Assembly (NCBI GenBank): GCA_001942185.1
Contig: MKJV01000120.1
Location: 1-47,080, forward strand
Reading direction: 5' to 3'
DNA: 47,080 nucleotides
Origin: Pseudonocardia sp. CNS-004
Lineage (GTDB): Bacteria; Actinomycetota; Actinomycetes; Mycobacteriales; Pseudonocardiaceae
Of this stretch, positions 8,594 through 17,714 are shown piece by piece. The notes under the pieces were generated by a model. That model saw only the letters and a program-made list of their open reading frames with translations, searched no databases and had not been told where the DNA came from. A program made the position numbers and the translations under genes. Position 1 is the stretch's first letter, and each line of letters starts with the position of its first letter.

Positions 8594-9711
8594 TCAGTCC
8601 TCGTGCACCACGACGCCGCGGATCAGCCTGCCGTCCTCCAGGTCCTGGTAGCCCTGGTTGATCTCGTCGAGGGCGTAGCGGCGGGTGATCAGCTCGTCGA
8701 GCTTCAGCGCGCCCGCCCGGTACATGTCGAGCAGCCGCGGGATGTCCAGCAGCGGGTTGCACATCCCGAAGACGTGACCCTGGATCCGCCGCTGGTAGCC
8801 GACGAGCATCCCGTTGGCCGCGAGCTGCACCTGGACGTCGGTGCTGCGCCCGACCGACGTGACGGTGACCTGCGCGCCCTTGCCGACGATCGCCGCCGCC
8901 TGCGACACGACCTCGGAGCTCAGCACGCCGACGGTGCAGATGGCGTGGTCGGCGAGCTGGCCGCGGGTCATGTCGATGACGGCCTCGTGGGCCGCGGCGG
9001 CGTCGGCGAAGGTGTGGGTCGCGCCGAACTCCACCGCCTTCTCACGCTTGAACGCCACCGGGTCGACCGCCACGATGTTCCGCGCTCCGGCGTGCCGCGC
9101 ACCCTGCACGGCGTTCGCCCCGACGCTGCCGACACCGAAGATCACGACCGTGTCGCCCGCCCGGACCCCGGCCGCGTACACCGACGTGCCCCATCCGGTC
9201 GGCACGCCGCAGCCGGTGAGCGCGGCGACCTCGAACGGGATGTCGTCGTCGATCCGCACGCACGAGGCCTGCGAGACGACCGCACGCTGCGAGAACGTGC
9301 CGAGCATGCAGAAGCCGCCGAGGTCCTCGCCCCACTCGTCGTGGAACCGGAACGTGCCGTCGGCGAGCATCCCGGTGACCATCTGGGCGCCCTGGTCGCA
9401 CAGGTTCTGCCGGCCGGACGAGCAGTAGCGGCAGGTCCCGCAGGCCGGGATGAACGAGCACACCACGTGGTCACCGGGCCGCACCCGCGTCACGTCCGGC
9501 CCGACGGCCTCCACGACACCGGCGCCTCGTGCCCGCCGACGATCGGCAGCCGGCACTGCGAGTCGCCGGTGCGCAGGTGCTCGTCGGAGTGGCACATCCC
9601 CGAGGCCACGAACCTGATGCGGACCTCGCCCGAGCGGGGCTCGTCGAGCTCGAGATCCACCAGCTCCCACGGCTTGCCGGGCTCCCGGATGATCGCTGCC
9701 TTCGTGCGCAT
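8594..9711 (-). CDS. NDMA-dependent (Rxyl_3153-type) zinc alcohol dehydrogenase, one frame change
   Basis: About 372 residues of the medium-chain dehydrogenase/reductase type. N-terminus MRTKAAIIREPGKPWELVDL; catalytic zinc ligands in SGMCHSDEH and VGGHE; structural zinc site in ACGTCRYCSSGRQNLC; nucleotide-binding FGVGSVGANAVQGA. The length, N-terminus and HDEWGEDLGGFCMLGTF segment match the actinobacterial group that carries tightly bound NAD and needs an external acceptor such as mycofactocin (NDMA in the test tube). No mycofactocin genes are in the window. The frame changes near 9526, where GAGGGCGCC is expected and GAGGCGCC is read. The ATG start is at 9709-9711. Confidence 0.85.
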
Positions 9712-9842
9712 CGCACTCCCGTCGTCGCTGACCGGGCGAACTCCCTCGCAGCGACGCTAGAGAGCACGCGCGACCGGAGCGATCGACGCATGGCGGCGCG
9801 CACTTACGTCAAGCGTCGCGGGTGGCGCCGGTGGCCCCGGCG

Positions 9843-11261
9843 TCAGTAGGCGCGGCCGAGCAGGACGGTGTGGCGGGCCGGCAATCCCGTGACCAGGCAC
9901 GTCGGCGCGGGCGGTTCGGCGTCGACGATGCAGCGGATGGTGGCGCCGGTGCCCTCGCCGAGCGCCTTCTCCGACTCCTCGGTGCCGGACCAGGCCGCGA
10001 GGAACAGCCCGCCGTCGCCGACGCGGCGCGTGAACTCGTCCATGTCGGTGACGGGGTGGGTGTGCTCCTCGCGGAAGGCGCGCGACCGCGCGAGCAGCGC
10101 CGCCTGGATCTCGTCGAGGAGCCCGGTGGCGGCCCGGGCCGCGCCGTCCAGCGGGACACCGACCTTGCCGCGGGTGTCGCGGCGGACCAGGGTGGCCGTG
10201 CCCGCGGCAAGCTCCCGGGCACCCAGCTCGATCCGGACCGGCACGCCCTTCAGCTCCCACTCGACGGACCTGCGGCCGAACGAGGTGTGGGTGCGGGCGT
10301 CGACGTGCGCGCGGACGCCCGCGGAGCGCAGCTCCGCCTCGAGCCGGCCGGCCGCCGCGGCGACCTCGCCCTCGTCGCCCAGCTGCACGACCACCACCTG
10401 GTGCGGCGCGATGGTGGGGGGCAGGCACAGCCCGTGGTCGTCGCCGTGGACCATGATCACCCCACCGATCATCCTGGTGGACGTGCCCCAGGACGTGGTG
10501 GCGGCGTGCCGGCGCTCACCGCTCGCGTCGAGGTAGTGGATGTCGAAGGCGCGGGCGAAGTTGTGGCCCATGTCGTGGCTGGTGCCCATCTGCAGCGCCT
10601 TGCCGTCACGCATCAGCGCCTCGCAGGTGAACGTGTGGTCCGCGCCCGCGAACCGTTCCCCAGGCGACTTCTCGCCCACCGCGACCGAGATCGCGAGCGA
10701 CTCCTGCATGAACCGCCGGTAGACCTCCAGCATGCGCCGGGTCTCCTCGGCCGCGTCCTCGAGCGTGGCGTGGACCGTGTGGCCCTCCTGCCAGAGGAAC
10801 TCGGTGGTGCGCAGGAACAGCCGGGGCCGCAGCTCCCAGCGGACCACGTTGTTCCACAGGTTGACCATCAACGGGAGGTCGCGGTGGGACTGGACCCACC
10901 GGGAGAAGTAGTGGTTGATGACCGTCTCGGAGGTGGGACGGACCACCAGCGGCTCGGTCAGCTCCTGCCCGCCACCGTGGGTGACGACGGCGAGCTCCGG
11001 GGAGAAGCCCTCGACGTGCTGCTTCTCCTTCTCCAGGTAGCTCATCGGGATGAGCATCGGGAACGCGACGTTCTGGGCCCCGGTCGCCTTGATCCGCCGA
11101 TCCATGTCGGCCTGCATGAGCTCCCAGATCGCATATCCCCACGGTCGGATCACCATGCTCCCCCGCGCCGGACCGTTCTCGGCCAGTTCGGCGCGAGCAA
11201 CGATGTCCTGGTACCAGGCGGGGAAGTTCTCCGCCTGCGGGGTGAGTACGGCCTTGGCCAC
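9843..11261 (-). CDS. proS: Prolyl-tRNA synthetase, archaeal/eukaryotic (type 3) form
   Basis: About 472 residues, close to the Thermus enzyme. It shows class II motifs: GSMVIRPWGYAIWELMQ (motif 1 region), VVRPTSETVINHYFSRWVQSHRDLP, then LRPRLFLRTTEFLWQEGHT (motif 2) and SWGTSTRMIGGVIMVHGDDHG (motif 3). It lacks the bacterial editing insertion and ends with a Zn-domain-like tail. Start GTG 11261 is preferred because similarity begins with AKAVLTPQAENFPAWYQDIV. An upstream ATG at 11333 in the same frame would add 24 unconserved residues and leave no room for promoters shared with the divergent AraC gene. No frame change occurs, in contrast to most neighbours. Confidence 0.9.
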   Translation of the reverse strand: MAKAVLTPQAENFPAWYQDIVARAELAENGPARGSMVIRPWGYAIWELMQADMDRRIKATGAQNVAFPMLIPMSYLEKEKQHVEGFSPELAVVTHGGGQELTEPLVVRPTSETVINHYFSRWVQSHRDLPLMVNLWNNVVRWELRPRLFLRTTEFLWQEGHTVHATLEDAAEETRRMLEVYRRFMQESLAISVAVGEKSPGERFAGADHTFTCEALMRDGKALQMGTSHDMGHNFARAFDIHYLDASGERRHAATTSWGTSTRMIGGVIMVHGDDHGLCLPPTIAPHQVVVVQLGDEGEVAAAAGRLEAELRSAGVRAHVDARTHTSFGRRSVEWELKGVPVRIELGARELAAGTATLVRRDTRGKVGVPLDGAARAATGLLDEIQAALLARSRAFREEHTHPVTDMDEFTRRVGDGGLFLAAWSGTEESEKALGEGTGATIRCIVDAEPPAPTCLVTGLPARHTVLLGRAY

Positions 11262-11343
11262 GGTGCTGCCTTCGGGATCGGGAAACTGACAGCCCGACGG
11301 TAGCCGCGGGAGCAATTGCTTATTTCCCGCCATAATGGCCGGG

Positions 11344-12075
11344 ATGACACTGGAGATCGAACACCGCGGCTCGGAGTCGCCCTACGTCGAGAGCGTGTGG
11401 CGCAGCCGCAGCGACGACGTCGCGCTGATGACGTCCGTGGCCACCCCGCGGTGGAGCCTGGTCTTCTGGGAGCAGGCCGGGCGGGCGTTCGCTGCCGTCC
11501 AGGGTCCGGGATCGCGGGCCGCGCAGGCGCCGGTGCCCGAGGACGCGACGTTCTTCGGGATCGACTTCGCGCTCGGCACGACGATGCCCCGCCTCCCGAC
11601 CGGTCGGCTCGTCGACGGGCACGCCGAGCTCCCCGACGTCACGCGCGGGTCCTTCTGGCTGGACGGCTCCGCGTGGCACCGGCCCGGCTGGGACGACGGC
11701 TGGGACGACGCGGAGGCTCTCGTCGAGCGGCTCGTGCGCGCGGGTGTGCTGGTGCGCGACCCGCTCGTCGCCGACGTCGTGCGCGGGCACGAGCCCGACG
11801 TGTCTCCCCGCACCGTCCAGCGGCGTTTCCTCGCGGTCACCGGGTTCACCAGGGGCGCGGTGTGCCGGATCGACCGGGCCCGCAACGCCGCGGTCCTGCT
11901 GCGGCAGGGTGTGCCCGCGATCGAGGTGGTGCACCGGCTCGGGTACTTCGACCAGCCGCACCTGGCCCATTCGCTCACCCGCTTCGTCGGGCGCACGGCG
12001 ACGTCGCTGCAGGCCGGTGACCGGGAGGGTCCGTTGTCGCTGCTGTACAAGACCGGGGACGCATCGCACCTCTAG
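11344..12075 (+). CDS. AraC-family transcriptional regulator
   Basis: About 243 residues. The N-terminal domain (about 1-130) begins IEHRGSESPYVESVWRS and resembles sensor domains of small AraC-type regulators. The C-terminal half carries two helix-turn-helix units: VSPRTVQRRFLAVTGFTRG and the second with VVHRLGYFDQPHLAHSLTRF, the typical AraC signature. ATG 11344 is chosen; ATG 11335 three codons upstream is also possible. It is divergent from proS. The ligand and targets are unknown. Confidence 0.8.
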   Translation: MTLEIEHRGSESPYVESVWRSRSDDVALMTSVATPRWSLVFWEQAGRAFAAVQGPGSRAAQAPVPEDATFFGIDFALGTTMPRLPTGRLVDGHAELPDVTRGSFWLDGSAWHRPGWDDGWDDAEALVERLVRAGVLVRDPLVADVVRGHEPDVSPRTVQRRFLAVTGFTRGAVCRIDRARNAAVLLRQGVPAIEVVHRLGYFDQPHLAHSLTRFVGRTATSLQAGDREGPLSLLYKTGDASHL

Positions 12076-12116
12076 CGTCCCGGTCCGGAAAGATCCGGAA
12101 CAGAGGGGGGCGCGAG

Positions 12117-12736
12117 GTGCGCAAGCTGGTGGTCGGGACGTTCGTGACGCTGGACGGCGTGATGCAGGCGCCGGGGGCGCCGAACGAGGACGAGGAGGGC
12201 GGGTTCGCCCACGGCGGCTGGACGGTGCCGCTGTTCGACGACGAGCTGGGGCAGCGCATGGTCGAGCTGACCGGCCGCTCCGAGGCGCTCCTGCTGGGGC
12301 GCAAGACCTACGAGGAGTTCGCGGCCAGCTGGCCGCTGGTCGGCGACGACGACCCGATCGCCGCCAAGCTCAACGGCATGCCCAAGTACGTCGCCTCGCA
12401 CACGCTGACACGCGCGGAGTGGGCCAACACCACCATCCTGTCCGGGGACGTCGCGGAGGAGGTCGCGAAGCTGAAGGAGGGCTCCGGCGGCGAGATCCAC
12501 GTGTCGGGGAGCAGCGATCTCATCCAGACCCTCCTGCGCCACGACCTCGTCGACGAGTTCGTGCTGCTCGTGTTCCCGGTGGTCGTCGGGCCCGGCAAAC
12601 GGCTGTTCGGGGAGGGCACGCTGCCGCGCGGCATGGAGCTCGTGGAGACGACGACCACGGGCACGGGCGTGACGATCAGCACCTTCCGGCGGCGCGGCCC
12701 GCTCGAGGTCGGCGCGTCGGGCCGGAGCAGGAGTAG
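12117..12736 (+). CDS. Dihydrofolate reductase-like (RibD C-terminal type) protein, frame change near the end
   Basis: About 206 residues starting at GTG 12117: RKLVVGTFVTLDGVMQAPG is the usual opening of YyaP/DHFR-like reductases, followed by LLLGRKTYEEFAASW, GMPKYVASHTL, IHVSGSSDLIQTLL and a C-terminal VDEFVLLVFPVVVGPGKRLF. These proteins bind NADPH; the substrate is usually unknown. Near 12715 the frame changes. Restoring one G gives the normal end EVGAVGPEQE and a stop at 12734-12736; unrestored, the frame would run on for another 190 residues. Convergent with the aminotransferase. Confidence 0.8.
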
Positions 12737-12757
12737 CGGCCGCCGTCTCGGGTCCGG

Positions 12758-14110
12758 TCAGTTCGGGCGGCGCGTCGGCCGCAGCTCGGGGCGGGGGCGG
12801 GGGATCTCGCGGAGGCGGTCGCCGGTGTCGGGGGAGATGCTGCGCAGGATCAGCGATGCGGGGTCGCGGGGTTCCGGGCTGGGCCGCCGGTACGCCAGGA
12901 AGTCGCGGATGCCCTCGACGAGCCCGGCGACGTCCTGTGCCGGGCGTACGACGAGCCGCAGGAACTGGTTGCTCATGCCCAGCTTGTTGCCGCACTCGCG
13001 CACGAGGATGCCGTGCCGGGAGAGCAGGTGGTCGCGCAGCTCGCTGCCGTCGATGCCGTCGGCGAGCTTCACCAGCAGGAAGTTGGCCTGTGACGAGAAG
13101 ACGCTGAGCTCGGGCATCCGCGCGAGCTCCACGCCCATCGCGAAGCGGTCGCGCCGCAGCAGCCGCAGGCTCTCCCGGTACTCCGCCAGGTGCTCGTCGA
13201 GCATGAACACCACCGCCTCGGCCAGGGCGTTGAGGTTCCACTTCGGGAGCGCGCGGCGCATCCTGGCGGCCAGCCCCGGGTTGGCGACGAGGTAGCCGAA
13301 ACGGATCCCGTGCAGGCCGAAGTTCTTGCCGAGGCTCTTGAGCACGACGACGTTGGGCCGCAGCGCCGCCTCCGCCGCCACCGACGGGGCGTGCTCGGCA
13401 TCGACGAAGTCGATGAAGGACTCGTCGATCACCACCAGGTCGAGGTCGGACAGCTCGTCGACGAAACGGAGGACCTCCCGGCTCGGGAGGTACCCGCCGT
13501 CGGGGTTGTTCGGGTTGCACAGCACAGCGGCGCGCGACCCGCGGGACCGGATGAACGCGACGTACCGGTCGACGTCCAGCTCGAACGCGTCGCTCTCCAG
13601 CAGCGGGAGCATGTCGACCCGCTTGCCGGTCTCCAGGGGCTGGTCGGTCCACCGGCCGAACGTGGGGACCGGGACGGCGATGCTCTCGGTCACCCACAGG
13701 TGGTCCATCCACGTGATCAGCTCGGTGGATCCGTTGGACATGGCGATCGTGGCGGGGTTGAGCCGGAGCACCCGAGCGAGCTGCCCGGCGATCGTGTCGG
13801 CGTCGCTCGGGTAGAACTTCAGGATGCTCTCCAGCCTCCCGGCCAGCTGCTCGAACATGCGCGGCGTCGGGAAGTAGGGGTTGCACGGGATGCAGAAGTC
13901 GAGCACCTGCTCGCTGCCCTCGCCGCCGCGTCTGGCCAGCTCGAAGTACGACGGGCTGTGGGCGGTCTGCTGGAACAGCCGTTCGTCTGCGCCCCGTCGT
14001 TCGTCTGCGCGTCTTCCGTCTGCGCTGTGTCGCACGATCGCGTCCCCCTCGGGTCGTCGTAGCGGTCGCGGGTCACAGGCACGCACGTGCCGGGACGTGA
14101 CGCGGTTCAT
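12758..14110 (-). CDS. PLP-dependent class I/II aminotransferase (histidinol-phosphate aminotransferase-like)
   Basis: A 450-residue uninterrupted protein. Key segments are DFCIPCNPYFPTP, MSNGSTELITW, AAVLCNPNNPDGGYLP (substrate and PLP binding), VVIDESFIDF (Asp near the pyridine nitrogen) and VLKSLGKNFGLHGIRFGY (Schiff-base Lys). This order fits histidinol-phosphate aminotransferase or CobD-like threonine-phosphate decarboxylase relatives. The isolated position argues against a housekeeping his gene. The first 55 residues are an unconserved, Arg/Asp/Glu-rich leader encoded partly by an 18-bp imperfect tandem repeat (13981-14025), so the true start may be downstream of 14110. Divergent from the MBL operon. 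Confidence 0.8.
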   Translation of the reverse strand: MNRVTSRHVRACDPRPLRRPEGDAIVRHSADGRRADERRGADERLFQQTAHSPSYFELARRGGEGSEQVLDFCIPCNPYFPTPRMFEQLAGRLESILKFYPSDADTIAGQLARVLRLNPATIAMSNGSTELITWMDHLWVTESIAVPVPTFGRWTDQPLETGKRVDMLPLLESDAFELDVDRYVAFIRSRGSRAAVLCNPNNPDGGYLPSREVLRFVDELSDLDLVVIDESFIDFVDAEHAPSVAAEAALRPNVVVLKSLGKNFGLHGIRFGYLVANPGLAARMRRALPKWNLNALAEAVVFMLDEHLAEYRESLRLLRRDRFAMGVELARMPELSVFSSQANFLLVKLADGIDGSELRDHLLSRHGILVRECGNKLGMSNQFLRLVVRPAQDVAGLVEGIRDFLAYRRPSPEPRDPASLILRSISPDTGDRLREIPRPRPELRPTRRPN

Positions 14111-14167
14111 GTGATCGGGTACGGGTGGGGGGAGCGGTTGGCCGGTGCGCCGAGCGCCCCTCTTGTC

Positions 14168-14193
14168 TCAGGCTGGATTGTCTGACAGCCTGA
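14168..14193. promoter_or_regulatory. Inverted repeat with FCD-GntR-like core before the MBL operon
   Basis: TCAGGCTG and CAGCCTGA form perfect 8-bp arms separated by 10 bases. The palindrome TGTCTGACA (14179-14187) lies across the spacer and right arm; its TTGTCTGACA context fits the T-x-GT-x3-AC-x-A consensus of FadR/FCD-type GntR operators in all but the last base. It ends 4 bp before the start of the operon whose last gene is a GntR/FCD regulator, so autoregulation by that protein is likely. Inference only. Confidence 0.5.
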
Positions 14194-14197
14194 CGAT

Positions 14198-15001
14198 ATG
14201 ATCGCGCAGGAAGTGCTGGCCGTCCGGTACGGCACGCGCATCGCCACGAAGGCGGACAGCTACCTCAACTTCCACCTGTACGGCGAGCCGGACGAGTCCT
14301 TCGAGATGGACTACTACTTCTGGCTCGTGCGCGGCGCGGGCCGCACCGTGCTGGTCGACTGCGGGTTCGGCGAGGAGCCGGGTACCCGCCGCGGCCGCGC
14401 GACGCTCGTCGACCCCGTCGCGGCACTGGCGGGCCTCGGGGTCGACGCGGCCGCCGTCGACCAGCTCGTCGTCAGCCACGCGCACTACGACCACATCGGC
14501 AACCTGCACCGGTTCCCCAACGCGGAGATCGTGATCGCGCGCCGCGAGTACGAGTTCTGGACAGGGCCCTACGCCGGGCGGTTCCAGCTCGCCCACGCCA
14601 CCGAGCCCGCCGAGCTGGCCTGCCTCGCCGATGCGGGAGCGCGCGGCCGGTTGCGGTTCGTGGACGACTCCCTCGACCTGGCGCCGGGCATCGAACTGGT
14701 GGTGGTCGGCGGGCACACGCCGGGCCAGATGGTGGCCAAGGTGGGCCCCGTGGTGCTGGCCGCCGACGCCGTGCACTTCTACGAGGAGCTGGAGCGCGAC
14801 CGCCCCTTCGTCGTCGTGGCCGATCTCCCCGACATGTACCGGGGGTTCGACGTGGTGCGCGAGATGTGCGAGGACGCCGGCACCGCGCTGGTGGCGGGCC
14901 ACGACGCCGACGTGCGGCGCCGGTTCCCGGACCGGGTGGACGGGCTGCCGGATGGCCTCGACGAGCACGTCGTCCGGCTGAGCGGTAAGGAGATCGCATG
15001 A
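14198..15001 (+). CDS. Metallo-beta-lactamase-fold hydrolase (N-acyl homoserine lactonase-like)
   Basis: A 267-residue uninterrupted protein. The zinc motif HxHxDH is present as SHAHYDHIGN (around residue 90), followed by the later His and Asp ligands in VVVGGHTPGQM and LAADAVHF and the terminal VAGHDADV. The FWLVRGAGRTVLVDCGFG strand pair before the motif is typical of the lactonase/hydrolase branch. The natural substrate is open: quorum-signal lactones are possible, but in this operon a catabolic ester or lactone is more likely. First gene of a five-gene operon; its stop overlaps the next start as ATGA. Confidence 0.8.
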   Translation: MIAQEVLAVRYGTRIATKADSYLNFHLYGEPDESFEMDYYFWLVRGAGRTVLVDCGFGEEPGTRRGRATLVDPVAALAGLGVDAAAVDQLVVSHAHYDHIGNLHRFPNAEIVIARREYEFWTGPYAGRFQLAHATEPAELACLADAGARGRLRFVDDSLDLAPGIELVVVGGHTPGQMVAKVGPVVLAADAVHFYEELERDRPFVVVADLPDMYRGFDVVREMCEDAGTALVAGHDADVRRRFPDRVDGLPDGLDEHVVRLSGKEIA

Positions 15002-15919
15002 CAGGGTCGTCGACCACAGGGGAACGGGCCGTCGGCTTCGTCGGCCTGGGCAACATGGGCGGGCGGATGGCCAGGCGGCTGGTCGACGCCGGGATCGTGG
15101 TGGTCGGGTTCGACCCGCGCCCGGACGCGGCCCGGGCGGGTGCGGGGCGGCGCCCGGCGGCGAGCCCGCCGAGGTGGCCCGCCAGGCGCAGGTGGTGCTG
15201 ATGTCGCTGCCGGACAGCCACGTCGTGGAACCGGTCGTGCGGGGCCCGGACGGGGTGCTCGCCGGTGCCCGGCCGGGTGCCACGGTCGTCGACCTCTCGA
15301 CGGCCTCGCCCGCGTCGACGGTCGCGCTGCACGCCGAGGCCGCGGCCGCGGGCGCCGCTACCTCGACGCCGGCATCTCCGGCGGCGCCGCGGCGGCCGAG
15401 AAGGGCACGCTCACGATCATGGCGGGCGGGGACGCCGCGGCGCTCGAGGAGATCGCCTGGGTGCTCGCGCCGATCGCCGCCCACGTCCACCACATGGGAG
15501 CTCCGGGCGCAGGCCACACCGCCAAGCTGCTCAACAACTTCCTCAACGGGGTCACCCTCGCCGCCACCGCCGAGGTCATGGTGGCGGGCAAGAAGGCGGG
15601 CCTCGACCTCGGACGGCTCCTGGACGTGATCAACTCCAGCAGCGGCGTGAGCTTCGCGAGCCTCAACCGGTTCCCGCACATCGTCCGCGGCGACTACCTC
15701 GAGGGCGGGCTGACCGGACGGCTGATGACCAAGGACATCGCACTCTACGTCGACCTCGTGGGCAGGCTCGGCGTGCCGAGCCTCAACGCGGCCGGGCCTC
15801 TAGCAAGCTTCGGGCTGGCCGAGAACCTGGGCTACGGCGACCAGATCAGCAACCGGGTCGTGGACGCCATCGGCGACGTGGCGGGCGGCGTCCGCGTGCA
15901 CGACACGACGGAGGGATGA
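14998..15919 (+). CDS. 3-hydroxyisobutyrate dehydrogenase-family oxidoreductase (two frame changes)
   Basis: About 307 residues. The Rossmann start GFVGLGNMGGRMARRLVDAG (nucleotide binding) is followed by VVLMSLPDSHVVEPVV, then the substrate-binding DAGISGGAAAAEKGTL and the GAPGAGHTAKLLNNFLNG helix with the catalytic Lys (GHTAKLLNN). These are the four signatures of beta-hydroxyacid dehydrogenases. The frame shifts near 15145 and 15356, each restored by one G/C. The start overlaps the MBL stop (ATGA), indicating coupled translation. It probably oxidises or reduces a hydroxyacid intermediate of the pathway in this operon. Confidence 0.85.
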
Positions 15920-15926
15920 GGCAGCA

Positions 15927-16321
15927 GTGCAGATCGTCCGCGGGCGGGCCCCGAGACCACCCCGACCCAGAATCGCAGCGAGACCTTCACCGGTACGGTG
16001 TGGGGCGACCCGGTGCTGCCCACCACACCCGAGGGCAACACGATCAACTCGGTCACGTTCACGCCCGGGGCGCGCACCTACTGGCACCACCACACCCGCG
16101 GCCAGATCCTCGTGGTCACCGCGGGCCGCGGCTGGGTCTGCCCGTACGGTGAGGAGCCACAGGAGATCCGCGCCGGTGACGTCGTGTGGGTGCCGCCGGG
16201 TGAGCGGCACTGGCACGGCGGTACCACCGACACGATCATGACGCACCTCGCCGTGTCGCTCGGGCCGACGGTGTGGCTCCACGAGGTGAGCGAGGACGAG
16301 TACCGGGGGGTTTCGGAGTGA
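15927..16321 (+). CDS. Small cupin protein (one frame change)
   Basis: About 131 residues starting at GTG 15927, 7 bp after the dehydrogenase stop. The cupin metal motifs are RTYWHHHTRGQILVV (two to three His) and the second motif VWVPPGERHWHGGT. A single cupin of this length fits the group often next to carboxymuconolactone decarboxylase-like genes. The frame changes near 15952 (GCCCCGAGA where GCCCCGGAGA is expected), which joins QIVRGRAP to ETTPTQNRSETFTG. Metal-dependent enzyme or ligand-binding role; not decided. Confidence 0.75.
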
Positions 16322-16709
16322 CGGACGAGCGCTACGAGGAGGGCCTGGCGGTCCGCAAGGCCGTGCTGGGCGAGGCGCACGTCGAGCGGTCCCTCGCCGC
16401 GGTGAGCGACTTCTCCCGCCCGGTGCAGGAGTTCGTCACCCGTGCCTGCTGGGGCGACATCTGGGCCGGCCGGGCCTGGACCGGCGCACCCGCAGCCTGC
16501 TCAACCTGGTGATGCTCACGGCGCTGGGTCGCAACCACGAGCTGGGTGTGCACGTCCGGGGCGCGATCACGAACGGGGCCACCGAGCAGGAGGTCCAGGA
16601 GTCGCTGCTGCAGGCGGCCATCTACTGCGGGGTGCCGGCCGCGTTGGAGTCGTTCCGGGTGGCCGAGCGCGTGCTCGGGGAGATCGCCGCGGAGAACGGT
16701 GATGGCTGA
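16318..16709 (+). CDS. Carboxymuconolactone decarboxylase (CMD/PcaC-like) protein, one frame change
   Basis: About 130 residues starting at GTG 16318, overlapping the cupin stop (GTGA). Similarity to gamma-carboxymuconolactone decarboxylase runs over the whole length: YEEGLAVRKAVLGEAHV, FVTRACWGDIW, SLLNLVMLTALGRNHELGVH and the active-site region EVQESLLQAAIYCGVPAALE. The frame changes near 16467 (GCCGGCCGGG where GCCCGGCCGGG is expected). PcaC acts in the protocatechuate branch of the beta-ketoadipate pathway. No other pca genes are visible here, so it may act on a related lactone. Confidence 0.8.
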
Positions 16710-17394
16710 ACCGACCTGGTCGGCCGACCAGGTCGGCCGGGTCGCCGCACCGCTGCGCGAGCAGGTCGTCACGCTGGTGCGCGACGCGATCCTCGGCTTC
16801 CGGCTCAAGCCCGGCCAGCGGCTCGTCGAGCGCGAGCTGGTGGAGCAGCTGGGCATCTCCCGGCCGACGGTGCGGGAGGTGCTGCGCCAGCTCGCCGTCG
16901 AGGGCCTGGTCACCGTGGTGCCGCAGCGCGGCGCGGTCGTCACGGCGCTGTCCCGCGATGACGCCGCCGACCTCTACGAGATGCGCGCCTCCCTCGAGGC
17001 GCTCGCCGTGCGGCGGTTCGTGCAGCGCGCCACCCCCGAGCACGTGGCGGAGCTGCGCGCGGCCGTCGACGAGATCGAACGCACGGCGCGTGCCGCGGAA
17101 CCCCAGGACCAGCTGCAGGCCAAGGACCACTTCTACGACGTGCTCTTCCGCGGCTGCGGCAGCCCGCCCCTGCAGCAGACCGTCGCGGGCCTGCAGGCGC
17201 GCGTGCGCCTGCTGCGGGCCACGTCGCTGTCCGAGCCCGGGCGCCCCCAGGAGGCCGCGGCCGAGCTGCGCGCCGTCGTCGACGCCGTCGAGGCGGGCGA
17301 CGCCGAGGCCGCCGCCACCGCCTGCGCCCGCCACGTCGACAACGCCGCGCGCACCGCGCTCAGCCGGCTGCGCGACCCGGAGGAGACCCCGTGA
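16702..17394 (+). CDS. GntR-family regulator with FCD ligand domain
   Basis: A 230-residue uninterrupted protein. The N-terminal winged helix-turn-helix spans about residues 15-80 (LKPGQRLVERELVEQLGISR, then PTVREVLRQLAVEGLV). The C-terminal all-helical FCD domain begins with DLYEMRASLEALAVRRF and holds the metal-binding Asp/His set (KDHFYDVLF and a late His in ACARHVDNAA). ATG 16702 overlaps the end of the CMD gene by 8 bp. As last gene of the operon it probably controls it through the inverted repeat at 14168-14193. Confidence 0.85.
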   Translation: MAEPTWSADQVGRVAAPLREQVVTLVRDAILGFRLKPGQRLVERELVEQLGISRPTVREVLRQLAVEGLVTVVPQRGAVVTALSRDDAADLYEMRASLEALAVRRFVQRATPEHVAELRAAVDEIERTARAAEPQDQLQAKDHFYDVLFRGCGSPPLQQTVAGLQARVRLLRATSLSEPGRPQEAAAELRAVVDAVEAGDAEAAATACARHVDNAARTALSRLRDPEETP

Positions 17395-17402
17395 GCACCG
17401 GG

Positions 17403-17417
17403 GCCGGGCGGCCCGGC
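17403..17417. terminator. GC hairpin between convergent genes
   Basis: GCCGGGCGGCCCGGC is a perfect inverted repeat lying in the 36 bp between the GntR stop and the convergent DUF1508 stop. There is no T-tract on either side, so intrinsic termination is only suggested by position. Confidence 0.35.
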
Positions 17418-17430
17418 TGAGCGGGGCGTT

Positions 17431-17613
17431 TCAGCTCTCGATCTCGACGATCTGCGCGCCGTCGGCGGCCTTCTGCACCGACTCGCACCCCTTCAGCGCC
17501 GACGCCTTCGTCTCGTAGGCCTCGCCGGTGGCGACGACCTGGCCGTTGGACGCCTTCAGCCGGAACCGGAACTTGCCGGCCTTGTCCTTGTACACCTCGA
17601 ACTTGCCCGCCAT
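17431..17613 (-). CDS. DUF1508 (YegP-like) small protein
   Basis: A 60-residue protein: MAGKFEVYKDKAGKFRFRL, then ASNGQVVATGEAYETKASA and a C-terminal GCESVQKAA segment. One copy of the about 50-residue YegP/DUF1508 domain, a small alpha/beta unit of unknown function that is common in bacteria. ATG complementary to 17611-17613 with an upstream AAGGGGTC. Stands alone. Confidence 0.85.
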   Translation of the reverse strand: MAGKFEVYKDKAGKFRFRLKASNGQVVATGEAYETKASALKGCESVQKAADGAQIVEIES

Positions 17614-17714
17614 GGTGACCCCTTCACTCTGCGTGACCTTCGCGACGCGGAAGGTAGCGGAGGCGGCCTGCCGGCCCCGGCGACGCGCCGGACCCGGACG
17701 GGGGACGAACCGGC

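Noticed and set aside
12737..13295. C-terminal extension of the DHFR-like protein
   Set aside because: The extension is antisense to the aminotransferase and disappears when one base near 12715 is restored.
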